Translations under genes and position numbers: made by a program
Origin: Isoetes taiwanensis
Lineage: Eukaryota; Streptophyta; Lycopodiopsida; Isoetales; Isoetaceae
Direction of reading: 5' to 3'
Length of the DNA stretch: 64,000 bases
Assembly (NCBI GenBank): GCA_021234155.1
Contig: JAJEKV010000008.1
Coordinates: forward strand, 12,923,406 to 12,987,405
In this document: piece by piece, positions 23,701 to 34,449 of the stretch
How positions within the stretch are numbered: the stretch's first letter is position 1
Layout of the letters: the number at the start of each line of letters is the position of its first letter
The notes under the pieces: model-generated
The model's database searches: none
The model's input: only the letters and a program-made list of their open reading frames with translations
What the model was told of the DNA's origin: nothing

Positions 23701-25301
23701 CAGCTCTAATTTCACGATGCTTTATGCTCCATCAACTCAATCTTTCTTTTGATATCATTTTTCTTATCCTCGTTTGCTTGCAATCGTTGCTTGCATCTAT
23801 CAAACCTAGGCTGATGTTGCAGCCAACCATTCCTTCACAAATTCGCCATAGTGCGCAAAACAAAACACTTCGTATATGTCGGCCTCTAACATAGTAAACC
23901 CGCGTCTTGATGGAAAACCACAATCACACACCACACAACACAAGGTAGTCTCTACACACCACCACATACCCACACCACACACATGCACACGGTACACACA
24001 CACAACAATTTGTGGTGGTGGTGGTGGTGTCTGTGGTGGTGGTGGTGGTGGTGGTGGTGTGTGTGGTGGTGGTGGTGGTGTGTGGTGGTGGTGGTGGGTG
24101 TGTGGTGGTGGTGTGGTGGTGGTGTGTGTGGTGGTGGTGGGTGTGGTGTGGGACATGGTGGAGTGTGGTGATGGGGTGTGGTGGTGGGGTGTGGTGTGGT
24201 GGTGGTGGTGGGTGTGGGGGTGGTGGTGGGGTGTGGTGTGGTTGTGGTGGGTGTGGTGGTGGTGGATTGTGGTGTGGGACATGGTGGAGTGCAGGTGGTG
24301 TGGTGTGGTGGTGGTGGGTGGGTGGTGGTGGGTGGTGGTGGAGGAGTGTGGTGGTGGTGGTGGAATGTGGTGGTGGTGGTGGTGGAGGAGTGGTGATGGT
24401 GGTGGTGGTGTGTGTGGTGGTGGTGGTGGTGGTGTGTGGTGGTGGTGTGTGGTGTGGGAGTGTGGCGGTGGGAGATGGTAGAGTGTAGTGGTGGGAGATC
24501 GTGGGGTGTGGTGTGGGACATGGTGGATGCCAACAACTCACCACCACCACATACCTCATCTATCATTACGGCATCCATTGCGCGAAATGCCCCCGAGATG
24601 GCATCATAGAGACACAACATGACAATCTGGCCCAACATGATGCAAAATGGTAGTAGACATACACGATTCTTGAAGTGGATTTGATGTTACCTTTTACGTG
24701 TTGATAGAAACAATCTAGATCAAGCTTGAGATTTTTTACATTTGTAACACAACTAATAATTGAACATACACGCAATGGCATGTTTTGGTCTCGAGAACAT
24801 TGCTACCTTTTCTGTTTTGATTGTGAGTTGATTGAATGTGTGGTCTAGAGGAACCTGATTTGGTTATTTCCCTATCATCTTCATCATTCTTTGTCACTTT
24901 TACTATTTTCCTCCTCGTCGGGTTGGATTTGCCTATGCTTTCTCTTGGGTCTAGAAGAGCGGCCTCGGCTTTCTCATCGGGGAGTTTTATAATAATCCGA
25001 AGCTCTTCAATTAACAGACCTCCCCTTTATATGCGGATAATAAGCCCTTTGCCCGAGTTCGGGGAGCCATTCCACCCCATGTATGTGGCTTCCTGTAATT
25101 CTTTTGTAAATTTGCATGAACTCTTTGTATTGTTCATTGCTCGATTCTTCAACTTTGTACAAGAAAACATATGCCTTAATTTTTCGGTTTGAACAAAACA
25201 TTTGGGGGAAAATACACGTAGCATTTATTTGGAACTCTGTCACCCCAAAGCTTCTTTAGATCTTCGTGGGGCACAATCTCTTGTTTGAGGAGAGATTTCA
25301 T
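20784..25301 (-). pseudogene. FCP1-like phosphatase / Ulp1-like peptidase gene
   Basis: A minus-strand gene with introns. A plausible start is the ATG at 25,299-25,301 (MKSLLKQEIVPHEDLKKLWG), followed by a basic/acidic linker to about 24,840. The large intron holds the repeat block at 24.0-24.55 kb. From 22,437 an FCP1/HAD-type domain begins: LLVLDFNGVF (the DxDxT/V nucleophile motif, with N as second acidic position), EFLEWCFSKFEIALWS, and later LKPWLEGLLAAKSVP. Then 21,561-21,355 gives EADTQWFNDQLILLF, like the WLND start of C48 peptidases; 21,242-21,027 gives DGHHWTCFLIV and GIYHFDSS (His and Asp); about 20,890-20,840 gives QTDGHSCGPCQMFVYAQ (catalytic Gln and Cys). The stop is at 20,784. 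Frames break several times. One gene or two adjacent genes cannot be settled without transcripts. Confidence 0.65.
24010..24545 (-). repeat. (GTGGTG)n low-complexity block
   Basis: About 530 bp of GTGGTG/GTGTGG repeats on the plus strand, which is CCACCA on the sense strand of the minus-strand gene whose intron contains it. It mirrors the block at 17.7-18.4 kb in the other gene of the same transposon. No genuine coding sequence. Confidence 0.9.
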
Positions 25302-25537
25302 CGTGTAACCCGATGGCGTTCAATTCCGACTCCATTAGGGTTCAATCGGCGAAGAAGCGGCAAAAAGCAGAGGAAGAGGTGATTCTTTCTTAATTCAAAA
25401 GGTGGACAATGGCGTGGCATAAAATTTAAAATAAGCGGCTCATTAATTAGCACTCCCGCAATCTAAAGCCCGGTATGCACCACGATTCTACCACAAAGGT
25501 GGTGCCAAAATGTGGCGTCAAAATGCACGTTTTTGAT

Positions 25538-25559
25538 ACACCACAGCGTGCTTTTACCC
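25538..25559 (-). repeat. Right terminal inverted repeat
   Basis: Exact inverted copy of 15,627-15,648. GGTG follows at 25,560-25,563 as target duplication, and the copy A reading frame resumes directly after it. Confidence 0.9.
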
Positions 25560-25563
25560 GGTG

Positions 25564-25900
25564 AAAAAGCACGACACTTCTTGCAGCAAATAGACCCTAA
25601 GCGCAAAGGTACGTATGAGTTTGGTAAAGCTGCTTTGGTTCTTGAGAGAGATAGAAATGATGGAGCAAATAGTGCATTAAGGAAGATAGAGGCTTGGCAT
25701 ACATTTTCAAAATTAAATTTCTTTGTTACAAAAGCATTCTTATAGCAAGGAAGATGTTGTAGAGTTCAAAGCTAAGGTGACCCGGTTTCACGAGCATACA
25801 TTAATGCATGGGAGAAAGTGAGATAACACATTACATTCATTTGTTACATGCACATGGCCCATGGTTAGCAGAAAAGTATGGTAGTCTTGCAATTTGGAAT
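25564..25900 (+). pseudogene. Unrecognised transposon gene, copy A, 3' part
   Basis: Continuation of the gene broken at 15,626. It reads KARHFLQQIDPKRKGTYEFG, then LVLERDRNDGANSALRKIEA, and (after frame changes) KVTRFHEH and HAHGPW with a Tyr-Gly-Ser-Leu-Ala-Ile-Trp-Asn ending at the TTTGGAAT site (25,893-25,900), where a hAT-like element is inserted. The same order is seen in copy B at 33.3-33.65 kb. Confidence 0.55.
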
Positions 25901-26040
25901 CAGGGATAGGTTCAATACTGTATCCGTTTTATACTCAATACGTATTATTCGAATGATACGGCACAAACTTGACGTATAATACGTCAAAAATACGGCAAAA
26001 AAATTCCGGTGTCGGGAAATTTTCGCGTATGCGAAACTAT
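25901..26040. mobile_element. hAT-like element, left part only
   Basis: Begins CAGGGATAGGTTCAAT directly after TTTGGAAT, and matches the complete element in copy B (33,651-34,096) through the conserved stretch GAATGATACGGCACAAA and GACGTATAATACGTCAAAAA. Similarity is lost near the T tract at about 26,040. No right end followed by TTTGGAAT was found downstream, so the copy is truncated or rearranged. Confidence 0.6.
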
Positions 26041-26441
26041 TTTTTTTTTTTTTTATGTGAGCATGATGGCTACCTTAGGTTATGGAAATTGGATACTATG
26101 CAGATTAAGGGTGTTTGTTAGTTACTATATGCAAGGAAACATCTGGCATTTTGGTGCCCATGGCAAGGCATTCTTTGATGTGGTGGAAAACAATATAGTT
26201 GATTCTCAATTATGGTGGTTAAGAAGGATATTGTCACGTGAAAACACTTTTGATGGATTTGTTGCTTTCCAAATTCAACGGGGAAAATACGGTGATTGAA
26301 TACATGAAAATGGTTACCCTTATTCCTTGTTAAGAAGTTGAAAAATAATATTAACCAATTACATAATATGGAGTTATTTTGGAGATTTGATTTTTATGCC
26401 TCTTCCTTTGATAGATGGGGAGCCCATAAGCTATGATATGG
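26041..26441. other. Short region without recognised gene
   Basis: The plus strand has an open frame through 26,299 (LGYGNWILCRLRVF, FGAHGKAFFDVVENN) with protein-like composition but no family I recognise. It could be the remains of a coding part of the truncated element on its left. Confidence 0.3.
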
Positions 26442-27983
26442 CGGAGAAGAAACTATGGGAACCCTAGCTAGTTAGGGCGGCGTCGCCTTAGGGTCTTGAG
26501 CTCAAAGGCTGCTTGCATTATGGCTGGGAAGAGCGGTGCTAATGCCTGGCTCTGTCTTCACCCGGACCATGGCTGATGCTCGAGCCCTCATCTACTTGGT
26601 CTTCATCGGCTCTTGGCTTGCAGGGGGTTACGCTTTCAAGACATGGCCGCTGTTCTTGGATCTTTCCTCTGTTTGTCCAGGCCTGACTGGGTAAGAATTG
26701 GTCCTCATGCTTCTGCCATTTGATTTGAGTCTAGATCAGCATTAGGTAGCATCTAGCAAGCATTTGAAAAACGGTTTATGCCTCAGAGCTTCAGCACCAG
26801 ATGCTTGTGTGCTTAAGGTCCAGCTGTTTTTCTTTTGCGGGGCTAATGCTACGAGATTTTGAATAGTAAATAAGCTTGGTCATTCAGTTCTGGCTATCAT
26901 CCAATGTTGAGTAATACGGCAGACAGATTTCATGCTGCACTCATTGCAGAGGAAGGCTGCACTCTTGCGGTTTGCAACTGCACTTACTGCAGTTATAGAA
27001 TCAGGGAATGCCATTATATCCTGGAATACCGGAGCTTTCGGGTTGCTTGCTTTGATATTATTCAAAATCTGACAAGAACTGTAGATTACCTTGGCTTTGT
27101 GCAGCAATATGCGGGAAGACAGTGGGATAACTAATGATAGATTCGTATGCCTCTAGACATATTAAGCTGCCCTCTTTTGAACCATTGAAGCCTTCATAGT
27201 CACTGGAGCTGCAGATCTTGTTGGCTGGGCCTTCGAGGGACTTAAGAGGGCGGAATCTTATGGAATACAGGTCTGTTGGGTCTGTTTTTGGCTGTGATAT
27301 TGTTTTCTAGTACTTTGGAGTGTACTTTGGTTGAGCTATTCTAGAGTTCGTCCATCCCTATCCCAGCTAGGGAGATTAGTATCTGCGTGGTAGTGCGAAA
27401 GCAGATAAGTAGAGCAAAGAAGGAGGCCATTTAAAGAAGCCTTGGGCGGGAGACCTTGGTTCCTTTAATCATACTGCAGACGTGGCCTATGCCAGCGTGT
27501 GGAGGAGCATTAGACGAGCAAGTAGACCACCTCCTTGAGGTAGACCTGTATGAGTTCTTGCAAAGTAGGAAGATGGAGTCACGAACTCACTCCCTAGTAC
27601 AGGATTGGAAAGGGGTGCCGAGCTCTTATAGTATTGCAATGCGGGATATTTGCCGAGGTCAAGTTAACGCATGGTATGACATTTTCTCGCCTAAGCTCTC
27701 CATTTGCTTGCATTTGTCGGTGTTGGAGCTTCAAAGGGCCATGTTTGTAGAATTTATAGTGGCTGCATTCTTGCTTGAAATTGAAGGGACAGCACTACTC
27801 TTCAGACTCTTATCTTCGATTGGTGTGTTACTGCGACTATTTTTCCGATCTGGTAGACCATTGTTCTTGCAAATATTTTATCTGGCCTATTGTGGAGCCT
27901 ACTCTAATAAGGTCGTGTACTATGTTTTTAAGATTAATAGAAAATTAAAAAAGCTTGCCTACAAAAAAAAAAAAAAAAAAAAA
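26442..27983 (+). mobile_element. Retroposed sequence with poly(A) and 14-bp target duplication
   Basis: AAGCTATGATATGG occurs at 26,428-26,441 and again at 27,984-27,997, directly after an A tract of more than 20 bases (27,963-27,985). This is the signature of target-primed insertion of a polyadenylated RNA in plus orientation, about 1.54 kb long. The content (for example TMADARALIYLVFIGSWLAG near 26,570 and GAADLVGWAFEGLKRAESYG near 27,210) looks partly coding, in changing frames. I do not recognise the source: it could be a LINE 3' part, a SINE-like chimera or a processed host transcript. Confidence 0.75.
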
Positions 27984-28594
27984 AAGCTATGATATGGTCG
28001 GTTAATTAGAAATGATCTGGACATTTGGTCTCGGGGTAGTCAGGCCCTCTAGGTAGCATATGGGATAGACGGATATATGGGATGTAAATAAGAGTTTAAA
28101 CATTGTGCAAAATACAATAGACTTAATACCTTACAAAGACCGATGGGAATTTTTGAAAAGGTCTTTAGGTTCTGAGCTTACAATATGGCGAGTACTTCAA
28201 ATAAAGATTGAATACAAGAGTTATAGATGCATAAACACCCTATGACCACTGAATATTGTAATAGGACTGTTTTTTATTAAACTAAAATTGTTGTCATGAA
28301 AAATATTATGGTAATGGTCGATTATGTGAACCATAAAATTTAGATCTGAATTTTTAGGGCAGCGGTTCTGACAAAGGAGACATTCACTGGAGAAATTACA
28401 AACAATACAGTGGCATTAAGTACTTTCTTGAATCAAAGCTGGCTTCCAGGTGTGCAATCGTGCTTTTGGAGTTTAGAACTGACGGTATCTAGGTCTTTTG
28501 CAATATGGACGGTAGTTTTTCCTTTTATAGCGAGAAAGTAGTTGATTTCAATGCCCATGCATGTCTTTGCCCTTAAGGCTGGTATGTCGGATTT

Positions 28595-28900
28595 ATGCTA
28601 ATGTTAGGCATGGGCCGAAAGAAAGGAGATCTTAACATGGCCACTAGAAGAAGAATTGAGGAGGAAAATGCTAAGGAAGCCAAGTCTGCCAAGAAGTTGA
28701 AGCCCTTTTCTTTCCACAAAAAGGTGGTAGCAGCTAAAGCTATTACTGATCCCATTACTCTGAACTTGGGAGATGCCTCTATAGAAATGGCTAGTGAGAA
28801 GTTGGTACAATGCAGTGAACTAGCCAGCACTGCACAAAAGGGCTCTGATAAGGCATTAATGTTGGAAGACACGGAAATAGGGAATGGATCTAGAAAATAA
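28595..28900 (+). CDS. Small lysine-rich protein or exon, unrecognised
   Basis: An uninterrupted 101-codon frame starts MLMLGMGRKKGDLNMATRRR and has a basic, Lys/Ala-rich first half (ENAKEAKSAKKLKPFSFHKK) and an acidic-to-neutral second half. It stands out from the T-rich, stop-rich surroundings. It could be a first exon, since the plus frame after the stop stays open in part, or an ORF1-type fragment of a retroelement. No known domain is visible. There is no start-site evidence beyond the in-frame Met at codon 1 and a second one (MGRKKG) at codon 6. Confidence 0.35.
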   Translation: MLMLGMGRKKGDLNMATRRRIEEENAKEAKSAKKLKPFSFHKKVVAAKAITDPITLNLGDASIEMASEKLVQCSELASTAQKGSDKALMLEDTEIGNGSRK

Positions 28901-31900
28901 ACTCCCTCAGGCGTTTGCATGCCAGCTGCTTTTCAATCTGTGGATAATCCTGCATCTTCTAACCGGGTTGGAAGCATTGTCTATGTTTTTTCTTTAATTA
29001 TGTTGCAGTTGTTATCATAATTCTGTTGATTGTAGCAGGGTGTTGGACCATGGTTTTGATAGTATCTTTATAATTTAAGTAGGCATCATGCTATATGTTA
29101 TATTCTGGCTGAGCAAATAAGCATTTAATTAAGGCTACTGAATCTAATGTTTTTGTTATGGTGATTAACCCATTTTAGACAGTAAAATTGGATATTATTA
29201 TATTTACTTCTCTAGTTCTTGTTAGGATATACTTTGACTGAGTTATTTCTGCTAGATATCCTTATTCAGGTCTGATTGTTGTTTCTTAACAACTATGGCT
29301 ATGGCTCTTTTTAACTAATGGTATTATGTCAAATAAGAAGTTAGATACAGATCTGCCTGTAGATACTCTCCAAAATCCTATAGATCCAGCATGTTTTTAT
29401 TCATCTATATTCATTAGAGAATTCCTCTGTATTTATTTAAAGTCCTACAATGTAATTTGCTTTGCTGGCCTAGTTCTAGATGCCTTTGACTGACTAAGGT
29501 TCTGCATGGGAGTAAAGTACGAGATGCTAATTCGATATTTGCTCTTATGAAAACTGCAGATCGCTTTGTATGCATGGTCTCATGCTCTTATGTTTTTTCA
29601 TTTGAATTCCTGATATATAGATGCTGGTTTTTTCTTGAATGCTTGTTTCAGTTAATATCCCTACATGTTTTGCCATCAAGTATTGGCTCTATACGGCCTG
29701 ATAAGCTTCATAAATGTATCTGTTCTGTCTAAATAGGTATATTGCTCTTTAGAGGTGTAACTTTAATATACTTGACATGTATTAGTTCAAGGCTGGTTTT
29801 ACTGTTCTGCATGGGAGATTCTGAGTTTTTAGAAAAAGTTTTCAGAAGTGTTACTTGGGGAAAGTCTGTTATATTCACCTTTCGGATAAAAATGTATGCA
29901 TGACTGGAGTAGTTGGAGCTTGCTAACCTATTACCAGAAAGGAGATGTCCGGGGCCTCTTCTTATTGCCTCTAAACTTTCTTTTTTGCTAAATATTATGA
30001 TATGGTTATTTGTTTAAAGCTGTAAGTTTTCTTAAAAGTAGGTGATTATTATGGCATACATGGTGAAGGGCGATGAGCCCAAGAAATCTAAGCTTACCTG
30101 CTAGCGCTTAGGTCTTTACCCTGACTAAGGCTAATGTTCCTATGGTTTGCTACAGGTAATGGGATTTCTTGCTCCCTGTGTGTTGTTTCACATTATTGGA
30201 TAAGCTGTCAAGACTCTTTAAAGAAGGATTTATCAAATCTTTGTACTATTACTTGTGTATTTTTTAACATATTGTGTTGTTTAATACTTGGGGAAGGTCA
30301 GTACTTTCATTCTCCATTTTCTTGCTGATTTTTTTACTGCTGGATAATGCAGCTTGTTATACTGCTTTTGGTTTTATCTTTAACATATTTTATGACCTTT
30401 CGGAAAAGAAAAGTTGTTATGTTGTTTTGTATAACATTAGTTCTTTTATGTAAAATGAATAATCTGGAATACCATGTATAAATGTTCTTTTAAACGTATT
30501 CCAAGTATAAATGTTCTTTTAAAGCTGAGAAGAAGTTGTAGATTGTTGTATTTTTAATCATGTTATGGCCTAAGTCAAAATGCACTGTTTTGAACTTAGG
30601 GCTGCTAATTGTACCTTAAAAAGGTCTTTTGAAAAGGTCTTGGAAAGGTAAACAATCTGTGTAAACAGGTTTAAGGGCTTTTTTTTTTTTTTTTAGTTAA
30701 AGCGAAACCTTGGTTTAAACTTACCCAAACTTTTTAAGTAAAGTTTAAACTTCTGCCAAAAATCAATTTTTTTTTCTTAATATTATGTTATTGCTTTTTT
30801 TTTTCCATAAGGGTCTAGCAAAAAGGGATTGCCCTTGACTAAATGCTATCAGATAGTAGAATTATATGGCCTTGGTACACATGATTTAAGTTTTAACTTG
30901 AGTATGATTTACTTGGAAATACATGTAGGCAGCCACAACTTATGGCAAATATGAAAATTGCCTTAAAGGCATTGATATTGTTCAAAACCCTAGGTCGATC
31001 CGGCCCGGTTTGTTTGACCTATGCGGATCTTTGCTTTGGATCTGAGATATCCAACTTTTCGGTATGATTGGCTATAGATGAGTCTTTTGTTTCTAAAGGG
31101 GATGAGCTAAACCTTGGCTTCAACACTAAAGCTCTTAGTTCTTCCTACTGGCGGCTACCACCAACGACCAATGTTGGGCTGCGGTTGTCTTAGATAAAGA
31201 TGGATCGAGATGAGGAATGATAAGAGTCTTGGGGTTTTCTTGGCAGTTGGTGTTCATATCTTTTTTTCTGATCCAATGCAAAACATTATTTCTCTTTGAA
31301 TCGATTCTTATTGATCGAGAAGGCACATTAAAAAAGCATGAGGCATGTTGCGATTAGGTACGGTTGGCTATGGCAAGACTTACGTGTATGGACATCAAAT
31401 TCCATATGAATAGTGGAGCTTCAAAAAATATGGAGGCGACTTACAAATAGGTTTTATGCATAAGATAGTTCAAAATTTTACGTTTCCACTATCCGGATAT
31501 TACATAACTCTAAGGGTTGCATAATTTATCCTAGTTGTGCTTGAAAACCATTCATGCTCAGATTGTAGCTCCACAATCTCACTGTTGTAGGCTCTTTCTA
31601 CAGATCTCACAATGTCATAACTTCAAGGCCTTTTACTGAGTTGGATTAAACATCTTTGGAATGCGACAACAAAACTAACATATTGCACTTGCTTTTAGTT
31701 TCTTTACCCATCCGGTTAAATATAGCGTTGTGGGCAATCGATACAATGGGTGATCAGCCATAAGGTGAAAATCCCAAAGTACCTTTTGGCCCTTGCATCG
31801 TTCTAGGGATTCTTTGCTAACATGTGTGCATGTTTGGCTGCAGTCTGAGGATTTTTCCTCTCATTGTACCTTTTGCTTGTGAAGTTATATTTAACTCGAT

Positions 31901-33230
31901 GGAGGTTGGAGATACCAAAGATCAAAACCAGTTGTACCCTGTATGGACACATAGACTGAGGCAAAATATAAAAGGGATGTAATCTTGTGTTCTATTATAA
32001 CATGCAAGTAAATGTCTTGTTATGTTTTTTTTAAATTTTGCTTAAAAAGTACAGTTGGAAAATAATCTCTTTCTGTAGATATCTAAGATAGAAGTCACGT
32101 TAAGGGAGAAAAATATGACAGATGACCAGCTACATTAATAGAATCTTCTGATATGAAATTGCCTCATAATACATATTTCTTGGTGATTTAATTATTGATG
32201 GCATAATGTTAATGACATGTTCTATATACAATTGGGCCAATTTAAAACTGGACATATGGACTGGACTGTTACAGCAGATGTAGATGTCACTACAAAAATA
32301 TACAGCAGATCAAGGATTTTGATCTTTAAAACATGATCTATAGGACTATTAGGTCTCATATGCCTTAATGCCTCAGGTAAAAATCTCTCTCGAGTACTTG
32401 ATGACCTTAATTGATCAGCATCAGATCTAGATTGAAAGATTGAAAGTAAATATTCACCATAGACTACAGTTTGAAATGAACTTAAAGATTTAAAGTTTTG
32501 GGTTGGAAATACTATGCTGGAGATGCTCTATCCAGTAATAGGATGATATCTTGCCAAGGGATTGACCAAGGCGGATATGCGGTCTAGTATTTACTAGTTC
32601 AGGCCAGGTGTTTTTAGGAACTTCATCTCATTGGAGATATCCAATGATGTTTCTTACCCATTTGCTAGTTGTTGGAGCAGATACAATGTCCTAGGCTGCT
32701 ACTTAGGAATTACTATGTTTAAACTGATATATGCATTCTTCACATTTACTGAAAGCCTATTGATATAATACTTGAATATACACGATGACTTAATATTGCA
32801 GGAAGCATATGATGAAGAGGAATATGAAACCATACCATATGATTGGAACAAGCGGCCACAAACATTTTACTCATAAATCTGCTAATGCAGACAATGTTAA
32901 GTTTGGCCAGTAGGCCAGTGACTATACTTATGCCAGTTGGCTAAGGTTGGCCAGTAGGCCAGTCACTGCATTAATGCCAATTGGATGCCAGTTGGCTATA
33001 CAATTTTCAGATTCCTGACTCGAGAATGATAAGACAATACCGTGTTGTTGTAGTTCATGAGTCTATGATAGTCAAGGTATGTATTTTATTGCAACAAAAT
33101 ATTCTTCTTTAAAGGCTTAAAGTTTATGGGATGTGGCGTAACCCCTGCTGTGGCAGTGGGGGTTAGCCTTCCCATGGTCACAGTATTATAAAAATATGGT
33201 GGTTTTCCCACATTCCACGGTTTTTTTTTG
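28901..33230. other. T-rich non-coding stretch
   Basis: About 4.3 kb with many T tracts on the plus strand and only short frames. The composition resembles plant introns or untranslated sequence transcribed in the plus direction, possibly linked to the open frame at 28,595. I found no domain, RNA gene or terminal repeats. A 19-bp stretch around GTATAAATGTTCTTTTAAA is repeated in tandem at about 30,475 and 30,505. Confidence 0.4.
32905..32990 (+). repeat. Short tandem duplication (GGCCAGTAGGCCAGT)
   Basis: GGCCAGTAGGCCAGTGACT and GGCCAGTAGGCCAGTCACT lie about 42 bp apart, each followed by a TGCCAGTTGGCTA-type segment. Confidence 0.7.
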
Positions 33231-34449
33231 GCGATTCGCGTTAAGCTAAGCAGGATACAAAGACATCTAGCAAAAAGCTCCAGGCCAGCCAAAGTGTGCT
33301 TAAGGTGGTGAAAAAGCCACGACACTTCTTGCAAACAAATAGACCCTAAAAGCGCCAAAGTGCATTATGAGTTTGGTAAAAGCTGGCTTTGGTTCTTGCA
33401 GAGAGAGATAGAAATGGTGGAGCAAATAGTGCATTAAGGCTTGGCATACATTTTCAAAATTAAATTTGTTGTCACAAAAGCATTCTTACATCAAGGAAGA
33501 TGTTGTAGAGTTCAAAGCTAAGGTGACCCGATTTCACCCGAGCATACATTAATGCATGGGGAGAAAGTGAGGTAACACATTACATTCATTTGTTACATGC
33601 ACATGGCCCATGGTTAGCAGTAAAAGTATGGTAGTCTTGCAATTTGGAATGGGGGATAGATTCAATCTTGTATATATTTTATACTCAATACGTATTATTC
33701 GAATGATACGGCACAAATTTGACGTATAATACGTCAAAAATCAAAAAAAAAATGGCGTCGGGAAGCGTGTCGGAAATTTTTTTAGCGTAAGCGAAAACCT
33801 CTCAAAATTTTTTTTTTTCCTGGCGAAAAAAATCGATTTTTTTCGATTTTCCCGTAAAGCCAAACCCTTCGGTTTCTCTTCGAAAACTTTTGGCGTAGTA
33901 AATGAAGGTTTCGCTATTACATTTAAAATTAAAATAAAAATAAAAATTTAAGAACGAAACCTTTAGTTTCGCTTACCCGAAATTTTTTTTTTCCCCGGCG
34001 AGGGAAAAATACGAAAAAGACCTATTTTACCTAAAAATACGTATTTTTGGACTTTATACGATCAAAAATAATTTCGTCGTCTGAACCTATCCCCTGTTTG
34101 GAATGCAGGGGGATGGAAAAGTCCCACAAACAGGCAAAGATAGCTTTCCATCGATCAACGCAGAGAGGTGGAAACTCTACCATGTCAAAACCTTTGCATC
34201 AGATGTGTAAATGGTTTTATAGAACTGGTTGCTTTCGGCATGAGAGGAATAACAGGACGAAGAAGGGTGCGGGAGTGTTGCAATAGATCAAGTTGTTGTT
34301 GAATTAAGGAAGAGAAGGAGGGATGTTTGGATGAATTCAAATTCGTGCCTCGCTTAGAGAATGGAGGGCAAAGCGGAAAAATTTTGGGCAACAAAATGCG
34401 TAGAGATTTAAGGTATATGTTTCAATGCCTTTTGCTTTTGCTTGGATAA
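33231..34449 (+). pseudogene. Unrecognised transposon gene, copy B, C-terminal part
   Basis: From about 33,231 this matches copy A (15,545-15,626 joined to 25,564-25,900) without the 9.9-kb insertion: QDTKTSSKSSRPAKVCL, then HDTSCKQ-type frames corresponding to KARHFLQQIDPKRKG. After the hAT-like element (33,651-34,096) the protein continues as GMEKSHKQAKIAFHRSTQRG, then MCKWFYRTGCFR, and, after a frame change, DEFKFVPRLENGGQSGKILG, ending with LLLLLG and a stop at 34,447-34,449. It therefore supplies the C-terminus missing from copy A. The family is unknown to me. Confidence 0.55.
33651..34096. mobile_element. hAT-like non-autonomous element (446 bp)
   Basis: Bordered by the 8-bp direct repeat TTTGGAAT (33,643-33,650 and 34,097-34,104). 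The right end reads inward as CAGGGGATAGGTTCA and the left as GGGGGATAGATTCA; copy A preserves the left end as CAGGGATAGGTTCA. It contains no gene; T/A tracts and a GCGAAACC/GGTTTCGC-type inverted motif dominate the middle. It sits inside the coding part of copy B. Confidence 0.8.

Larger units (their letters stand above)
15627..25559. mobile_element. 9,933-bp TIR DNA transposon with two genes
   Basis: The ends are a 22-bp inverted repeat, GGGTAAAAGCACGCTGTGGT plus GT, at 15,627-15,648 and inverted at 25,538-25,559, with a looser CCAAAATGTGGCG motif further inside both ends. The element is bordered by the 4-bp duplication GGTG (15,623-15,626 and 25,560-25,563). The uninterrupted target exists at about 33,300-33,320 (AGGTGGTGAAAAAGCCACGA), which supports the exact borders. 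Inside are two convergent genes, a transposase-like gene on plus and an FCP1-like/Ulp1-like gene on minus. Both are degraded. I cannot place it in a named superfamily; a 4-bp duplication with GGG-starting ends does not match those I know well. Confidence 0.85.

Noticed and set aside
26041..26299. hAT transposase C-terminus in the 26.0-26.3 kb frame
   Set aside because: It follows a hAT-like left end, but I could not find the hAT dimerisation motifs, so the assignment would rest on position only.
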